This document shows positions 26,101 through 35,576 of a stretch of 64,000 bases of DNA, piece by piece. The notes under the pieces are model-generated. The model saw only the letters and a list, made by a program, of their open reading frames with translations, did not search any database and was not told the origin of the DNA. This DNA comes from Beroe forskalii. Its lineage: Eukaryota; Ctenophora; Nuda; Beroida; Beroidae. The stretch is taken from contig WFMF01000579.1 in NCBI GenBank assembly GCA_011033025.1, positions 34,838 through 98,837 of the forward strand, written 5' to 3'. Position 1 is the first letter of the stretch, and every line of letters begins with the position of its first letter. The position numbers and the translations under genes were made by a program.

Positions 26101-29100
26101 GTCTGTCCAAATCCACCGTCAGGATGAGGAAATTATAACAAAGGGTCGAGGGTACATAAAACATAGAAAACCCGTTTTTACTTGATACCATAGGAACTTG
26201 ACTATAGTGAATCCGACGAGATACACTTTTATGGCATAAAAATGAAATTTTAACCATATCAACTTCAACCCCTGACTTTATTGCCTTCACAAAAAATAAA
26301 TTCCATTAAATTATATGCGTCATTCGGAAGTCGAACACCAACATTTGCGACTAATAAGCGACAATTTAATCCTGTACGTGGAACACGCACCGAACATAAT
26401 CAAGAATGTGAGTACGGTTTATAAGTCAGTGGTCTTGAGAACAAATTAAATGGGATATTACTATATTATAGAGCACGATATGTTTAATTATATGATAGCA
26501 ACTGCGCAATAATTCTAAGAATCGGATCAAGGATATACCAGCGGATGGAAGATCTCTGACGTATCGCTTGGATATTGAAACGTATAACTTGTGCAGATTT
26601 CCCGGTTTTCAATGTTCTAAAACGTTGATAGCGATGGAAACCTTGATTGATATAACAAAATATATAATATAGAGTGGTTTGTCGTGAATGTTAATGGATA
26701 ATCTTTGCGGTTAACTTCATATGTTCATGTAACAAACATGTCAGTGGAGAATCCATTTAATTTCAGCTGTGAGATTTTGAAAGGTATGAAATGCCGTGAA
26801 AGGCGACAGCAACTGTCTGTGTCTGTGGACCTTTGAAAAGCATGAACTATCCTTTTAACGCAAACGTACTCCCTTAAAACTTTATGATTATACCTAGATC
26901 AGTTAGATGGTATGCTGTATCAAGTGGTGATCTAGTGGATCACCACTCGATACTGCATACCATCTAACTATGCGATCAGAGTCATGATCGGAGTCTTGAT
27001 TAAATTTCGACGCTGAAAATCAGCTAAAATGAAAAAGATGGGAGGATGGAAGATTAGGTATGGCCGAGTTCTCCTAACCACTATCACTATCAGGGCTTGA
27101 CGCGCACTCAGTGCGCGAAAACCTGAGACCTCGTTAGGGAAAATGGCTGATACAGACTCAAATGTAATGATTAATGTAAAATATAGGCCGAACCATAAAA
27201 CCTGCAACCATTAAACATTTAATCCATAGAAGCTATAATTTATGCCATAAATTTAATTCACAGCAATGGTTATGTGAGTTATAAATGGTACATAAATTAG
27301 GGAACATGTTACTTGGGAATTACGTGTGCATAATTCACAGGTTGTAGTTTTACAACTGCGCGTACGTTTTTTTAAATTTAAGCAGAATATGCACCTTAAT
27401 TGGCACACGAACGCAATGTAAAAGATCTTCTTTGGGAATAATTTCTTATTTACATCAGAACCTGTAACCTATCTACCTACACCAAATACAGATAGGAGAT
27501 GCAAGGCCGCGAGCATCAGATATGAATAGATTACTTTCATCTTTTCAGGATTTAAATGTAAAACGTATTGTTAATAATGAACGTAAAAAGTTTTAAAGAT
27601 AAAACGACGGTCAATATCAAATATCACTATCTTAGACTTAGATTAACTAAAAAGGTGACTTAATCTTTGCAAGAACTCTAATATAACGAAACATTTGATT
27701 GGATCTATTATTCTAGCTATCATACTGTAAACACTGAAATTTCATGGTGTGTTGTGAGCAAAATCAAATTTGATTGATCATAGTACTAGTGTATGATTTC
27801 AACATAAAATTATGCTGAACATACCCCGAAATGTCTCCTAAAGCAACAATGGCTTCAAAATGGCACTGAGAGTGGAAGCTTCTGATCTCATACTCAAAGT
27901 TATATACCCAGCAGCGCGCTGATTGGTCGAGCACTGCTGTGGGAAACTGACAGTGGTTAACTTATAGTGTATTGGAGTTCTGTGGGTAAACTAGTGCGGC
28001 GGGCTTAGCCCTTTAGTTACACTAAAACTAAGCTACTATTATCCCAAGGGGACACCAATAGGATGTTGGCACCTTGCCAATAAAGATGAAAACAACCTGC
28101 ACAAAATCTGAAAACCAAACACATACGTTCACATTACGATTAAGACTGAGAGTCGAGAAAATCGAAAAAAAAGTATTTGAAATTTACAGAAAAAAATGTA
28201 ACAAAATATCATAAGATGATTGGGGAAAATAGGGAAAAGGGGTGTACAGAGTTCACAAAATTCTGAAGGGTTAAAGCGAGTATATTGATTAATGTTTTTT
28301 GGGTTGTTACGAAATTACAACAATATACGATAAACTTGAATTCACTACACTCGTGCATCTGTGCTTCTGTGTGTCTTGTCAACATTTACTCGATGATCAA
28401 TAATAAAAAGACAAGTGATCTTGGATCTGGATTCCCAATTTCAACACATTTCAGACGTTTCCAGCACGAGGTCACACGCCCGGGCACACATTTCCGAGCA
28501 GCCGAGTTCCAGATACTCTCCTTACTTCAGTAATGACGTGGAGTCAGTCAACACGCGCCTGTACGTTGCTATTTCGCTACAATTAAGTAATTCAATAGAT
28601 AGATCAATAATTTCCATTTGATTCATTTAAATTTATTGCTTTTCTGTAGTGATGTCACTTAATGTGTTGTAGCTTCGAACCCCCATTTCCTAAAAAATCC
28701 TGGATGTAATAAAAAGCGTTGTTATTTGCCACCAAACCTATACGCAAGATGTTTTATTCAGAAGTTTTCGAGCATCGTGTGATCATCTCTAAAATTTCAT
28801 GATTACTTCCCTCTCAGATACCACTTGTGTTTGCGACGAATAGGACCCACGGAGTTCTTCAGTGTCTCTGACTTCATAGAACGGAACCAATGTAACGTGG
28901 GCTCTGTCAGAAAGAGTGAGGTGCTGCTGCTTCCCAAGATCCTCTTCCAGAAGTTTAACTTAGTCAACGTGTTGGAGGTGGGTTGAAAGTTCCATTTATT
29001 TAACGTATTGAGGTGGGTTGAAAGTTCAACTTTGTCAACGTGTTGGAGGTGGGTTGAAAGTTCAATTAAGTCAACGTATTCGTATTGGATTTGGAGGTAG

Positions 29101-30102
29101 ATAGAAAGTTCAATTATTATCATCATATTCATACTGAAGAATATATCAAAATACTAAAATAGTAAAATGCCCATATCATGATTGCTGCGATACTTGTATT
29201 AAAATCTTATAATCATGGAAAATATCTTATGCATTTTATTAGATTTGCAGATTATCCATTACATTTTAAAATTATAAGATTGTTCTGCCGAGTATTGCAT
29301 AGTTGTCCCCCACCCCTTTCCCCGACTTCCAGAGTCAGAAAACTTCTGTCAAGCGAAATAATATTCTAATATTAAGTAATAACAGTTCGACCGATCAGAA
29401 CGCTATAATTGCTTAATTGAAACAATCAGATTGAGCGCTTTGAGTGGTGGAACGCATGATCATTTTGCAAGACGGTTTCCGGAAGCGGGGGAGGGATGGG
29501 AATCCATAAATATGCTTTGATCAAAAATATTAATAAGCCGCAAAAACTACGAATGTTGATGGAGTTATCATCATGAAATTAGGAAGCAAAGTTCCGAATT
29601 TTGCAGTGGTTGAAATGAACAACACGTTAAACACATTGCAAATTGGAATAAACATATTGTGGTAATGTGCCGAACTTATTTTGGATGTTCCTAAAATCAT
29701 ATCATGACTACATAAGTACATAGCAGAGCAATAATATGACCGGGAATTATTAATAACATCAATTTCATAAGAGCTGTTGTGGGATGGTATTGGTACCATA
29801 AAACGAGCAAAAAGTAAGCACTGAGCAATTTCTCATTAGTAACAAATTTTTTACTTTAATCAATTTCTGCCTTCATCTCAGATTCATCCTTACTGTTCCA
29901 CCGAATTCAACGTGAAGTTAATTTGAATTCATAGAAGCTTGATATCATAACTAACGCGTGTTACCCGCAGGAAATGGCAGCTACAGAAATACAGTGCACT
30001 TTGAGTGTGGAGGAGGCATTCAATGCCTTCCTGAAGAGACGACATTGGGAACTCTACAAGAAGAGACTTGTGTACAACGTACTAAGCAACAAGAGTTCTT
30101 GA
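11126..30102 (+). CDS. CNBD2: Cyclic nucleotide-binding domain protein 2-like, 12 exons
   Basis: Exons: 11126-11219, 11406-11594, 12849-12897, 13055-13155, 13415-13552, 13794-13894, 18184-18258, 24566-24706, 24926-25091, 28455-28560, 28818-28977, 29971-30102 (TGA). All junctions are GT..AG with agreeing phases, giving 483 aa. The first CNB domain shows RNRLKSFMRRF, then EKGRYIVKQGHVGESYYLIV and a Gly/Ala/Pro-rich loop, then the phosphate-binding cassette GQGFGEIALVDR and RTASVVTREPTEVLRID. A second, diverged CNB-like part has VEGEETIDNVAIVMTGEC. The C-terminus FLKRRHWELYKKRLV matches the CNBD2 end. In mammals CNBD2 (about 576 aa) binds cAMP in male germ cells and is needed for sperm formation. 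Exon 3 could instead start near 12829 and join 13062, but the model given aligns better with the family. Introns 6, 7 and 9 are 3-6 kb. Order and phases are seen; function is inferred from the family. Confidence 0.85.
12006..12033. repeat. CRE-bearing hairpin
   Basis: GACGTCAGCCG, a 5-base spacer TGATT, then CGGCTGACGTC form a perfect 11-bp inverted repeat in CNBD2 intron 2. Each arm carries a TGACGTCA-like core. It lies directly beside the MITE at 12048. Confidence 0.6.
12048..12262. mobile_element. Small MITE with GGGTTAG-rich interior
   Basis: A G-run and GACATTTCATCTAACGACA/CTTCATCTCAGGACA at the left are matched in reverse at the right (TGTCCTGAGATGAAGTG twice, then GATGTCGCCCACCC). The centre holds repeated GGTTAGGGT and TTAGGGTTTGGG motifs resembling degenerate telomere repeats. 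There is no coding capacity. It lies in intron 2 of the CNBD2-like gene. No clear target duplication is seen, so the exact ends are approximate. Confidence 0.65.
15468..15530. repeat. ATCAA microsatellite
   Basis: About eight tandem copies of (A)TCAAATCA in the 4.3-kb intron 6 of the CNBD2-like gene. Confidence 0.7.
17998..18175. repeat. Minisatellite abutting CNBD2 exon 7 acceptor
   Basis: About ten imperfect copies of a 17-bp unit (TATATGTTACCCATCYT), some shortened to TATAACCATCT, end eight bases before exon 7 at 18184. The array supplies the pyrimidine-containing stretch in front of the acceptor GACCAG. Confidence 0.8.
19283..19570. repeat. Tandem duplication, unit about 138 bp
   Basis: Two diverged copies share blocks such as TCATTTCAAC, AATCAAGTCGAAAATCCCG and TTTCTACAAA with ACGT-containing ends. 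They lie in CNBD2 intron 7. Confidence 0.65.
19850..20400. repeat. Diverged duplicated block with CRE sites
   Basis: Two related segments each contain a GCxAAAATxCxATTTT-like stretch, a GATGACGTCAT site (about 19909 and 20277) and a following ATAGCCTATAA. A further TGACGTCA lies at about 20302. This looks like an old dispersed or tandem repeat in intron 7; family unknown. Confidence 0.4.
22012..22025 (+). promoter_or_regulatory. GATA-CRE composite motif, copy 3
   Basis: TGATAATGATGTCA, 478 bp before the ATG of the candidate alternative first exon at 22503. The CRE half carries one substitution (TGATGTCA). Confidence 0.45.
22376..22497. repeat. Tandem repeat of a GAATCCAGTCTGA unit
   Basis: Four to five imperfect copies of a unit of about 28 bp (CTGAATCCAGTCTGAGA plus a TATCCCCTACC tail) stop just before the ATG at 22503. 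It may form the 5' untranslated leader of that exon. Confidence 0.7.
22503..22646 (+). CDS. Candidate alternative first exon of the CNBD2-like gene
   Basis: An open frame starts MLNLIHTMKEDRSTTYQMST and continues as charged sequence with LEYDAFKMRYQTKKRLW to a donor-like CAA|GTAATA at 22646/22647. It exits in phase 0, which matches the phase-0 entry of CNBD2 exon 8 at 24566. Joined there it would give an isoform lacking the first CNB domain. There is no good acceptor in frame before the ATG, so it reads as a first exon rather than an internal one. It could instead begin a separate short gene. Codon use is more GC-rich than the flanking intron. Confidence 0.45.
23751..24211. mobile_element. 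TTAA-flanked MITE (Kolobok/T2-like)
   Basis: The body 23755-24207 starts AGGGATGGTA and ends TACCATCCCT, with TTAA on both sides (23751-23754, 24208-24211). The TTAAAGGG start recalls the T2/Kolobok group, whose target duplication is TTAA; piggyBac also uses TTAA. It is about 453 bp with no coding frame and lies in CNBD2 intron 7. Confidence 0.7.
26901..26969. repeat. 69-nt near-perfect hairpin
   Basis: Arms AGTTAGATGGTATGC... and ...GCATACCATCTAACT pair over about 32 bases with two single mismatches around a 5-nt loop (TAGTG). It lies in CNBD2 intron 9. The size is like a small-RNA precursor or a foldback remnant; nothing else marks it as a gene. Confidence 0.75.
28957..29115. repeat. Tandem repeat carrying copies of the CNBD2 exon 11 donor
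   Basis: Four copies of a unit of about 35 bp (GTCAACGTGTTGGAGGTGGG followed by TTGAAAGTTC). The first copy spans the end of exon 11 and its donor GAG|GTGGGT (28975-28983). Copies 2 and 3 keep the AGGTGGGT site; copy 4 has AGGTAGAT. Confidence 0.8.
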
Positions 30103-32162
30103 GAGGAAGTGAAAGTACAAGAAAACAAGAAGAGACTCAGTCGAACAAGAGTTCTTGAGGGGAGGGAGGAATCTACAAGAATAGACTCTGATGAATAAGA
30201 GGACTTCAGGGGATAGATCTAAAAGTGAAACTACAAGAGGACAGGGAACTAGAAGATACTGGAGATAGATCTTGATGGGAGATGTTAATAATTAATTTCT
30301 TGAAATCCCACAAAATATGTTCTTTAACAGAGGGCTCTGAGGATGAACAGAATGCATATTGCAGACTGCATTATAACTTTAATAATTTAATAATTCTTGA
30401 TGCACTGCAGTACCCCATCAGTGGGGGGAGGGGTCGAAAAAGTGCTGAACTGCCCCGGGGCGGTAATTTTCAAATTTCAAATAGACAGGGGATTCCAAAT
30501 CAGCGGCTCGGTATGGAATTCCAATGAGACGATTAACTGTTATAATGCGGCATGGACATCGAACGAATCGAATATTCACCGGTTCCTACCTATAAGGCAT
30601 GCTAGAGTGCATCACTAAACCCAATTCACCAATCTTTCATTAATCAAGAAATTAAGTGAGACAGACACGAAACGGTTCTGACAGAATTAGCAAGCAGGGT
30701 GTGCCTAAAATTACTGTCTTCTTCATTCCCCCTCCCTCAGTCCCTCGTATTACTATTAGGCACTGCAGAGCATTGAGAAATATATTTTTTGTTTTCAGTT
30801 AAATTGTAGGATTGTGTACAAATGACCAAAGTCGTCTTTAAAAGAAAGCAAATAACAATAAATATTTGAATATTTATAGAATACAAGGGTTATTAACATG
30901 TAACACGCAAAACCAGCAAAAACACTAAAGCAAAATCACAAGAAATGATATATATTCTGACTTTGTTGATTTGGATTGTAATGATCATTGTTTGACTTTT
31001 TAATTTGCACAACAATAAACAGCAAGCAATTAAAAGCAAAAATACAATAATAGATTGGAAATAAATAGCTTTTTAAGAGCGAAAAAAGTAAAATTTCAAA
31101 TTATGATAAGCATTTGTGAGTTAGTGGAAAGTGAAAATGAAGTTATGAGCAATTTAAATCAGTAGAAAAGAATAAGAATTATGATATCAACATGTTGAAT
31201 TAAATGTTCATGATAGAAAAATAAAATTTGGTTCAAATGATTAAAAGAATAAAAAATACGATTGAAATTGATGAATCAGAAGAATTGTACAACTTTTAAA
31301 ACATTTTGTTTACAGATTTACAAAAGTGTTTAAATACGACTCTTTTTTGTGAGGATATCAGCAAATTAGATGATGGATAAACTAATGAAGTTCATCAACT
31401 TCAAGTCATTCATGAGAATTAACTTTATACTGAAAGTCACTCATTTTGTCTCAAATATCCAATCTTCATCCACTAATCTATCTCATTGTTAATCTATCTC
31501 AGTACCTTCTTATCTATCTCCACAAACTCTCTTTCCCCAGACAGCCAAACACGTAATTGATAATTCAGATCCTTTCCCCAATCAGCTGATTAGTAACTCC
31601 CCAATTAGCTTATCAGTAACTAATTAGCTAATCAGTAGCTTCTCTCATTCAAAGCTAAGTACTGTCTACTAAAGTACTAAGAAGTGTAATAAACCTATCT
31701 AGCATCTATCTTCAGCGAACCTCCTAGATATAATCTAATTTCCTAATTTTAAGTTTTCATATCTAAATATTGAAAGGACTAAACTAAAATCAAAGCGCCA
31801 TGAAATATTCCTGTTAAGTTTTCTATCCAGAAGATCGGAGCCAACAATTGATTTTTGGTCATTTTGTTCATAGGGATACTGAATACAGGTATAAGCAAAG
31901 GAATTAATAGTGGCTGCATAGTGCATATAAGTATTAAGTTTACATAGGATTCCGATACTCCGATATATCAATAAATCTGTGTGCGAGTTATCAACATTCA
32001 AATAACGCACTGATTAGCCAATTTCATATCGGCAAAAACCTAAAATGCTTTTGATAAATCTTATTTTAGAGCAACGAGAAAAAATCTTATAGAACAAATC
32101 TTATTGAACTGTAATATCTAAAAACCTACCTCACTACCTGATCCTCTTCTCATCCCTCCCTC
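30103..32162. other. Convergent intergenic region
   Basis: Lies between the 3' ends of the CNBD2-like gene and the first GPCR gene. It is very AT-rich after 30700. The GAACAAGAGTTCTTGA that ends the CNBD2 frame recurs in part at 30143. No exon or RNA gene is recognised. Confidence 0.4.
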
Positions 32163-34252
32163 CTACATCTCACTCTTAGCTCCTGTAGTACTCGGAGCCT
32201 CACCGTACTTTCCAGCAGCCTTGTAACTCGTCTCCTCCCTCATGGCATTAGAGCTTGTCATCTGCAGCACCACGGTGTTTGGACCGGACACCAGCCGTCT
32301 CCCAAACACCGCCACCCGATCCCGGACCATGCGCCGCATGGCAGAACTCCGGGTTACGATCAGCAGGGGGTTGAGGGTGGAGGTCAGGATGGGACAGAAG
32401 ATGAAGTTGATGTCGAACCAGGAGATGTTTTGGGGGGATACGATGGAGGTGAAGATGCACCCGGCCGTGATGAAGTGCGGGATGTTCATCAGGAAGATGG
32501 TCACGGCGCTCTTACGTTTCTCAGCCAGGTTGAGGGCGTTGTCATCCTCGTCACCCGTCAGGTGGTACAGCTTGCAGACCTGGGGAGGAAGTGTGTTTGC
32601 AGATCTGAGGGAGATGCATGTTGTGTCAAATGTTGGTCTATACAAATTGAGTTTCTCACCCTTCTCAACACAAACCCAGATTTGTATTTTGCAAGTTTGC
32701 AACATCGACACGTTTTGAGACCTCCTTAGAAGTTCTACGGAGGTCTCGAAACGCGTCGATGTTGCAAACTTGCAAATCTGGGTTTGTCATTGTGTTGAGA
32801 AACATAATTTGTTTGTTCTCATAGAAAGCGCAGTTGAATTTCTTCACAAAAAGTGAAATTTCTATGAAACAGATACGGTTCACAAATATACGTTAATCAA
32901 TGTGACTCCTATATCAAACACATCCCCATCCAAGAAACTTGACAAAGTCTATTAAACTGACCGTCATGCCGGAGCAGAGGGAGCCAATGACACAGTGAAG
33001 GGCGCTGATGCTGAAGCAGGCGAACACCAGCTTGAAGAGGATGCCGTTGTAGTTGTCAAGCTTCTTGAGGATCAGGAGGATGATGAAAATCACCTGAGGA
33101 GTGAGGAGGGGTACATGATGTTATGGGATAGAGAGGTTAAGTGGCATACAAAGAAGTGTATGATCACATTTTGAAGCGCAAGACAAGTTTTTCGTGGCTT
33201 CTGCGTTTTTTGAAGATGATTTCTTCAATAATTGAGGCATGGGAATAGCGGTTGATAGGCTTCTGAATCTTAAAATCTTCAGTCATGTATTGATGTAAAA
33301 TAAGAAACCTGGATGAACATGTATCCGACATGAATGAAGAGGTAGATGATGATGCACTTGTTACTGATGTTGTAGAAGGGGTTCATCACCTTGATGAACC
33401 TGCATACTCCAAGCAGAGTCGTTGTCACCTGGGGAAAGAGAATTTAAAGTCTCCCAGAAATTTCGATCACCTTACATATTGATATTGATCGTGGACAGCA
33501 TGATTTTGAAGTAATAACAAAGTAGCAATTTCTCAAAATCCAATATTACAATCACATGATAACCATTCACCAATCCGGATTTCGAATTTTGGGTGGGGTT
33601 TTATCAACACCACAAAGGCTCAAAATCAAACTATTCACAGCCAAGACGCACCTGGGAAGTACATCCAAAAGTGCACATCACGCAGACAATGTACATTTCG
33701 TACATGTAGTCGTAGAAGATGATGCGGGGTTGCAGCATGAGGACAGCGTAGAACATGGGAATCAAGATGCACACCATGGTGTCAGCGCCTGAGCGAAGGT
33801 GGGTGTCAGTATGACAACGGTATCACATTTGATCAAGTTATTTCACTATGACACATGAGTATCAAGAAGCACACCAGCAAAATGTTGGGTTGAGCTATGA
33901 CAACGGCTTTGTTGTCACGAGAAATGATAACAATGAACGTACCACACCAATGTTGACCCTAAATTTTGCTGAAAAGCTTGATAATCACGGACCAATTTAG
34001 AATTATCATTTCATATTACTCACAAGCAGTAACGACGAACAGCAGTGACACAGAACTCTGTCTCTTGGTCCAGTTGAACTTGATAACGAAGGGGTTGAGT
34101 CCTATCCCTACGAAGAAGGAGGAGAGGAAGACCAGCCCGACTATGTAGTTGATAGCGTAGTAGTAGGGCATGTGGGGCTGGAACATCTCGTGGGTCACGT
34201 TGCTGCCCTCAGCTAGCCCAGCGTAGTAAGTGTTGTTCCAGAACAGGATCAT
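32163..34252 (-). CDS. Class A-like GPCR, orphan, paralogue 1
   Basis: Five exons in transcript order: 34252-34024, 33788-33652, 33428-33309, 33093-32962, 32579-32163; phases agree and give 344 aa. A short N-terminus (MILFWNNTYYAGL, one N-glycosylation site) leads into TM1 with GIGLNPFVI (Asn 1.50). TM2 has the CAD (Asp 2.50). TM3 ends CRFIKVMNPF where DRYxAVxxP is usual. TM6 keeps the Pro (MNIPHFITAGC) but lacks CWxP. TM7 is CPILTSTLNPLLIV, with Val where NPxxY has Tyr. A basic helix 8 region and a Ser/Thr-rich tail follow. An in-frame ATG at 34264 exists, but a CTAG acceptor-like site lies between it and 34252. The tandem neighbour at 35577-37811 is a clear paralogue. Ligand unknown; it probably signals from the plasma membrane. 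Confidence 0.85.
32662..32802. repeat. Foldback inverted repeat in GPCR1 last intron
   Basis: The arms TTCTCAACACAAACCCAGAT...GAGACCTCC (32662-32724) and GGAGGTCTCGAAAC...TTGTGTTGAGAA (32739-32802) pair along about 60 bases with a few mismatches around a 14-nt centre. The block lies between exon 4 and exon 5 of the receptor. It may be a foldback MITE. Confidence 0.75.
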
Positions 34253-35576
34253 AGTGCTAGGCATGAGAATATTGGGGGTTAGGAGATGGTGTTTAAGAGA
34301 AAAGGCTGATATCATCAGATTTCAGATTTATTTGTTAGAAAAAGTTCATATTATCCCTCAAATAAAGGGTTGATATTATCTTTGAAATAGAATATTCTAC
34401 TTCACAGAGCAACTATTTTATCAGTTTTATGACAGGTGTCACGAAGATCATATCTAGAAAAGTAGAAAGTGCTCATAACGGGTGGGATACAATTATCGAT
34501 GAAAGACTTTAGAGCTTTGCAAAGATAGACGGGGAGGGGTCGTTGGGTTGAAGAAAAACTTCACTAGACATAGCAAAACTACTTCACTACCTTATATGTG
34601 TGAAAAAATGGATTTATACATGAAAACGCCCATCTTTTACAATCAGAAGTCGAAAACCAACATATTAGTAGAATAATAGGTCATAACTCCGAAATATGTT
34701 CCGTTAAAGCGAAAGACATAAAATGACACTGATAGCAACATTCTGATAATGAGTAAGGTTTACAAGTGTCATGGGATCGAACCTCTACAAACTTCGGAAC
34801 TGCAAAATAACCTAGACATATTCCGCTTTTTATAATCCCTTCCCTTGACTTCCAGAAGTTTTTACCTCAACTCTCACGCCATTGTCAGGTTTCAGGGAGG
34901 CTTCATCGAATTGACAGAAATCGTTGGTTCAAGAGTTTATCGCAAGTTATGATCATAAGTACTCAAAGAGTTATTTTAATGATTCCCAGAATTGTATAAT
35001 TCCAATAGGAAGTCATGACATTCAATACAAATCATGAAACAGAATATGAATTCAGTTCTACTTAGGAACCTAGATTTTGAAACTTTTACACGAAGTCTGA
35101 CGACATACATTGAACAATGAAGTTCAACTTCCTTCCTCCTCCCCTTCTCAGCCCACTTTAACATTAACTCATGAATCTAATAAATTAGTAAATTCTGTGT
35201 TTTACGGAACATAGCGTCATTCATGAAACGTCATTAAACTTTAGGCCAGTTCGAGAAAAGGGAATGATCTCTTATCTGAGTATGTCATCGAAGTATGACA
35301 CAGATTGATAGGTCTCTCCTTTAATTTTCTTATTGTCCATCGGTTGGTTCAACGATTTACGAGATCTGGCCATCTGGGTTGCATTCTCACGGGTCACGTT
35401 TAACGTCAAATCTTTTCAAGTTTCAATATCCTTGGCTGAGGATATAGTTGACGTAAGATTCATTGTTGATCTGTTGACTATAAAAAAATCCCAGCTTCCT
35501 CCCAAGAATTTTAAAAACGGCTTTTGATCTTTAGAAACTCCCAAAAGCACATCCTTTCAATGCCAATCCCTCAAGT
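34253..35576. other. Region between the two GPCR genes
   Basis: Upstream of GPCR1 and downstream of GPCR2. No third receptor copy or exon is seen. Confidence 0.4.
34744..34756 (+). promoter_or_regulatory. Weak variant of the GATA motif upstream of GPCR1
   Basis: TGATAATGAGTAA shares the first nine bases of the GATA-CRE motif and has an AP-1-like end with one mismatch. It lies about 490 bp before the GPCR1 ATG, which is a similar distance to that of the full motif copies, but in the opposite orientation to the gene. A single match of this quality could be chance. Confidence 0.2.
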
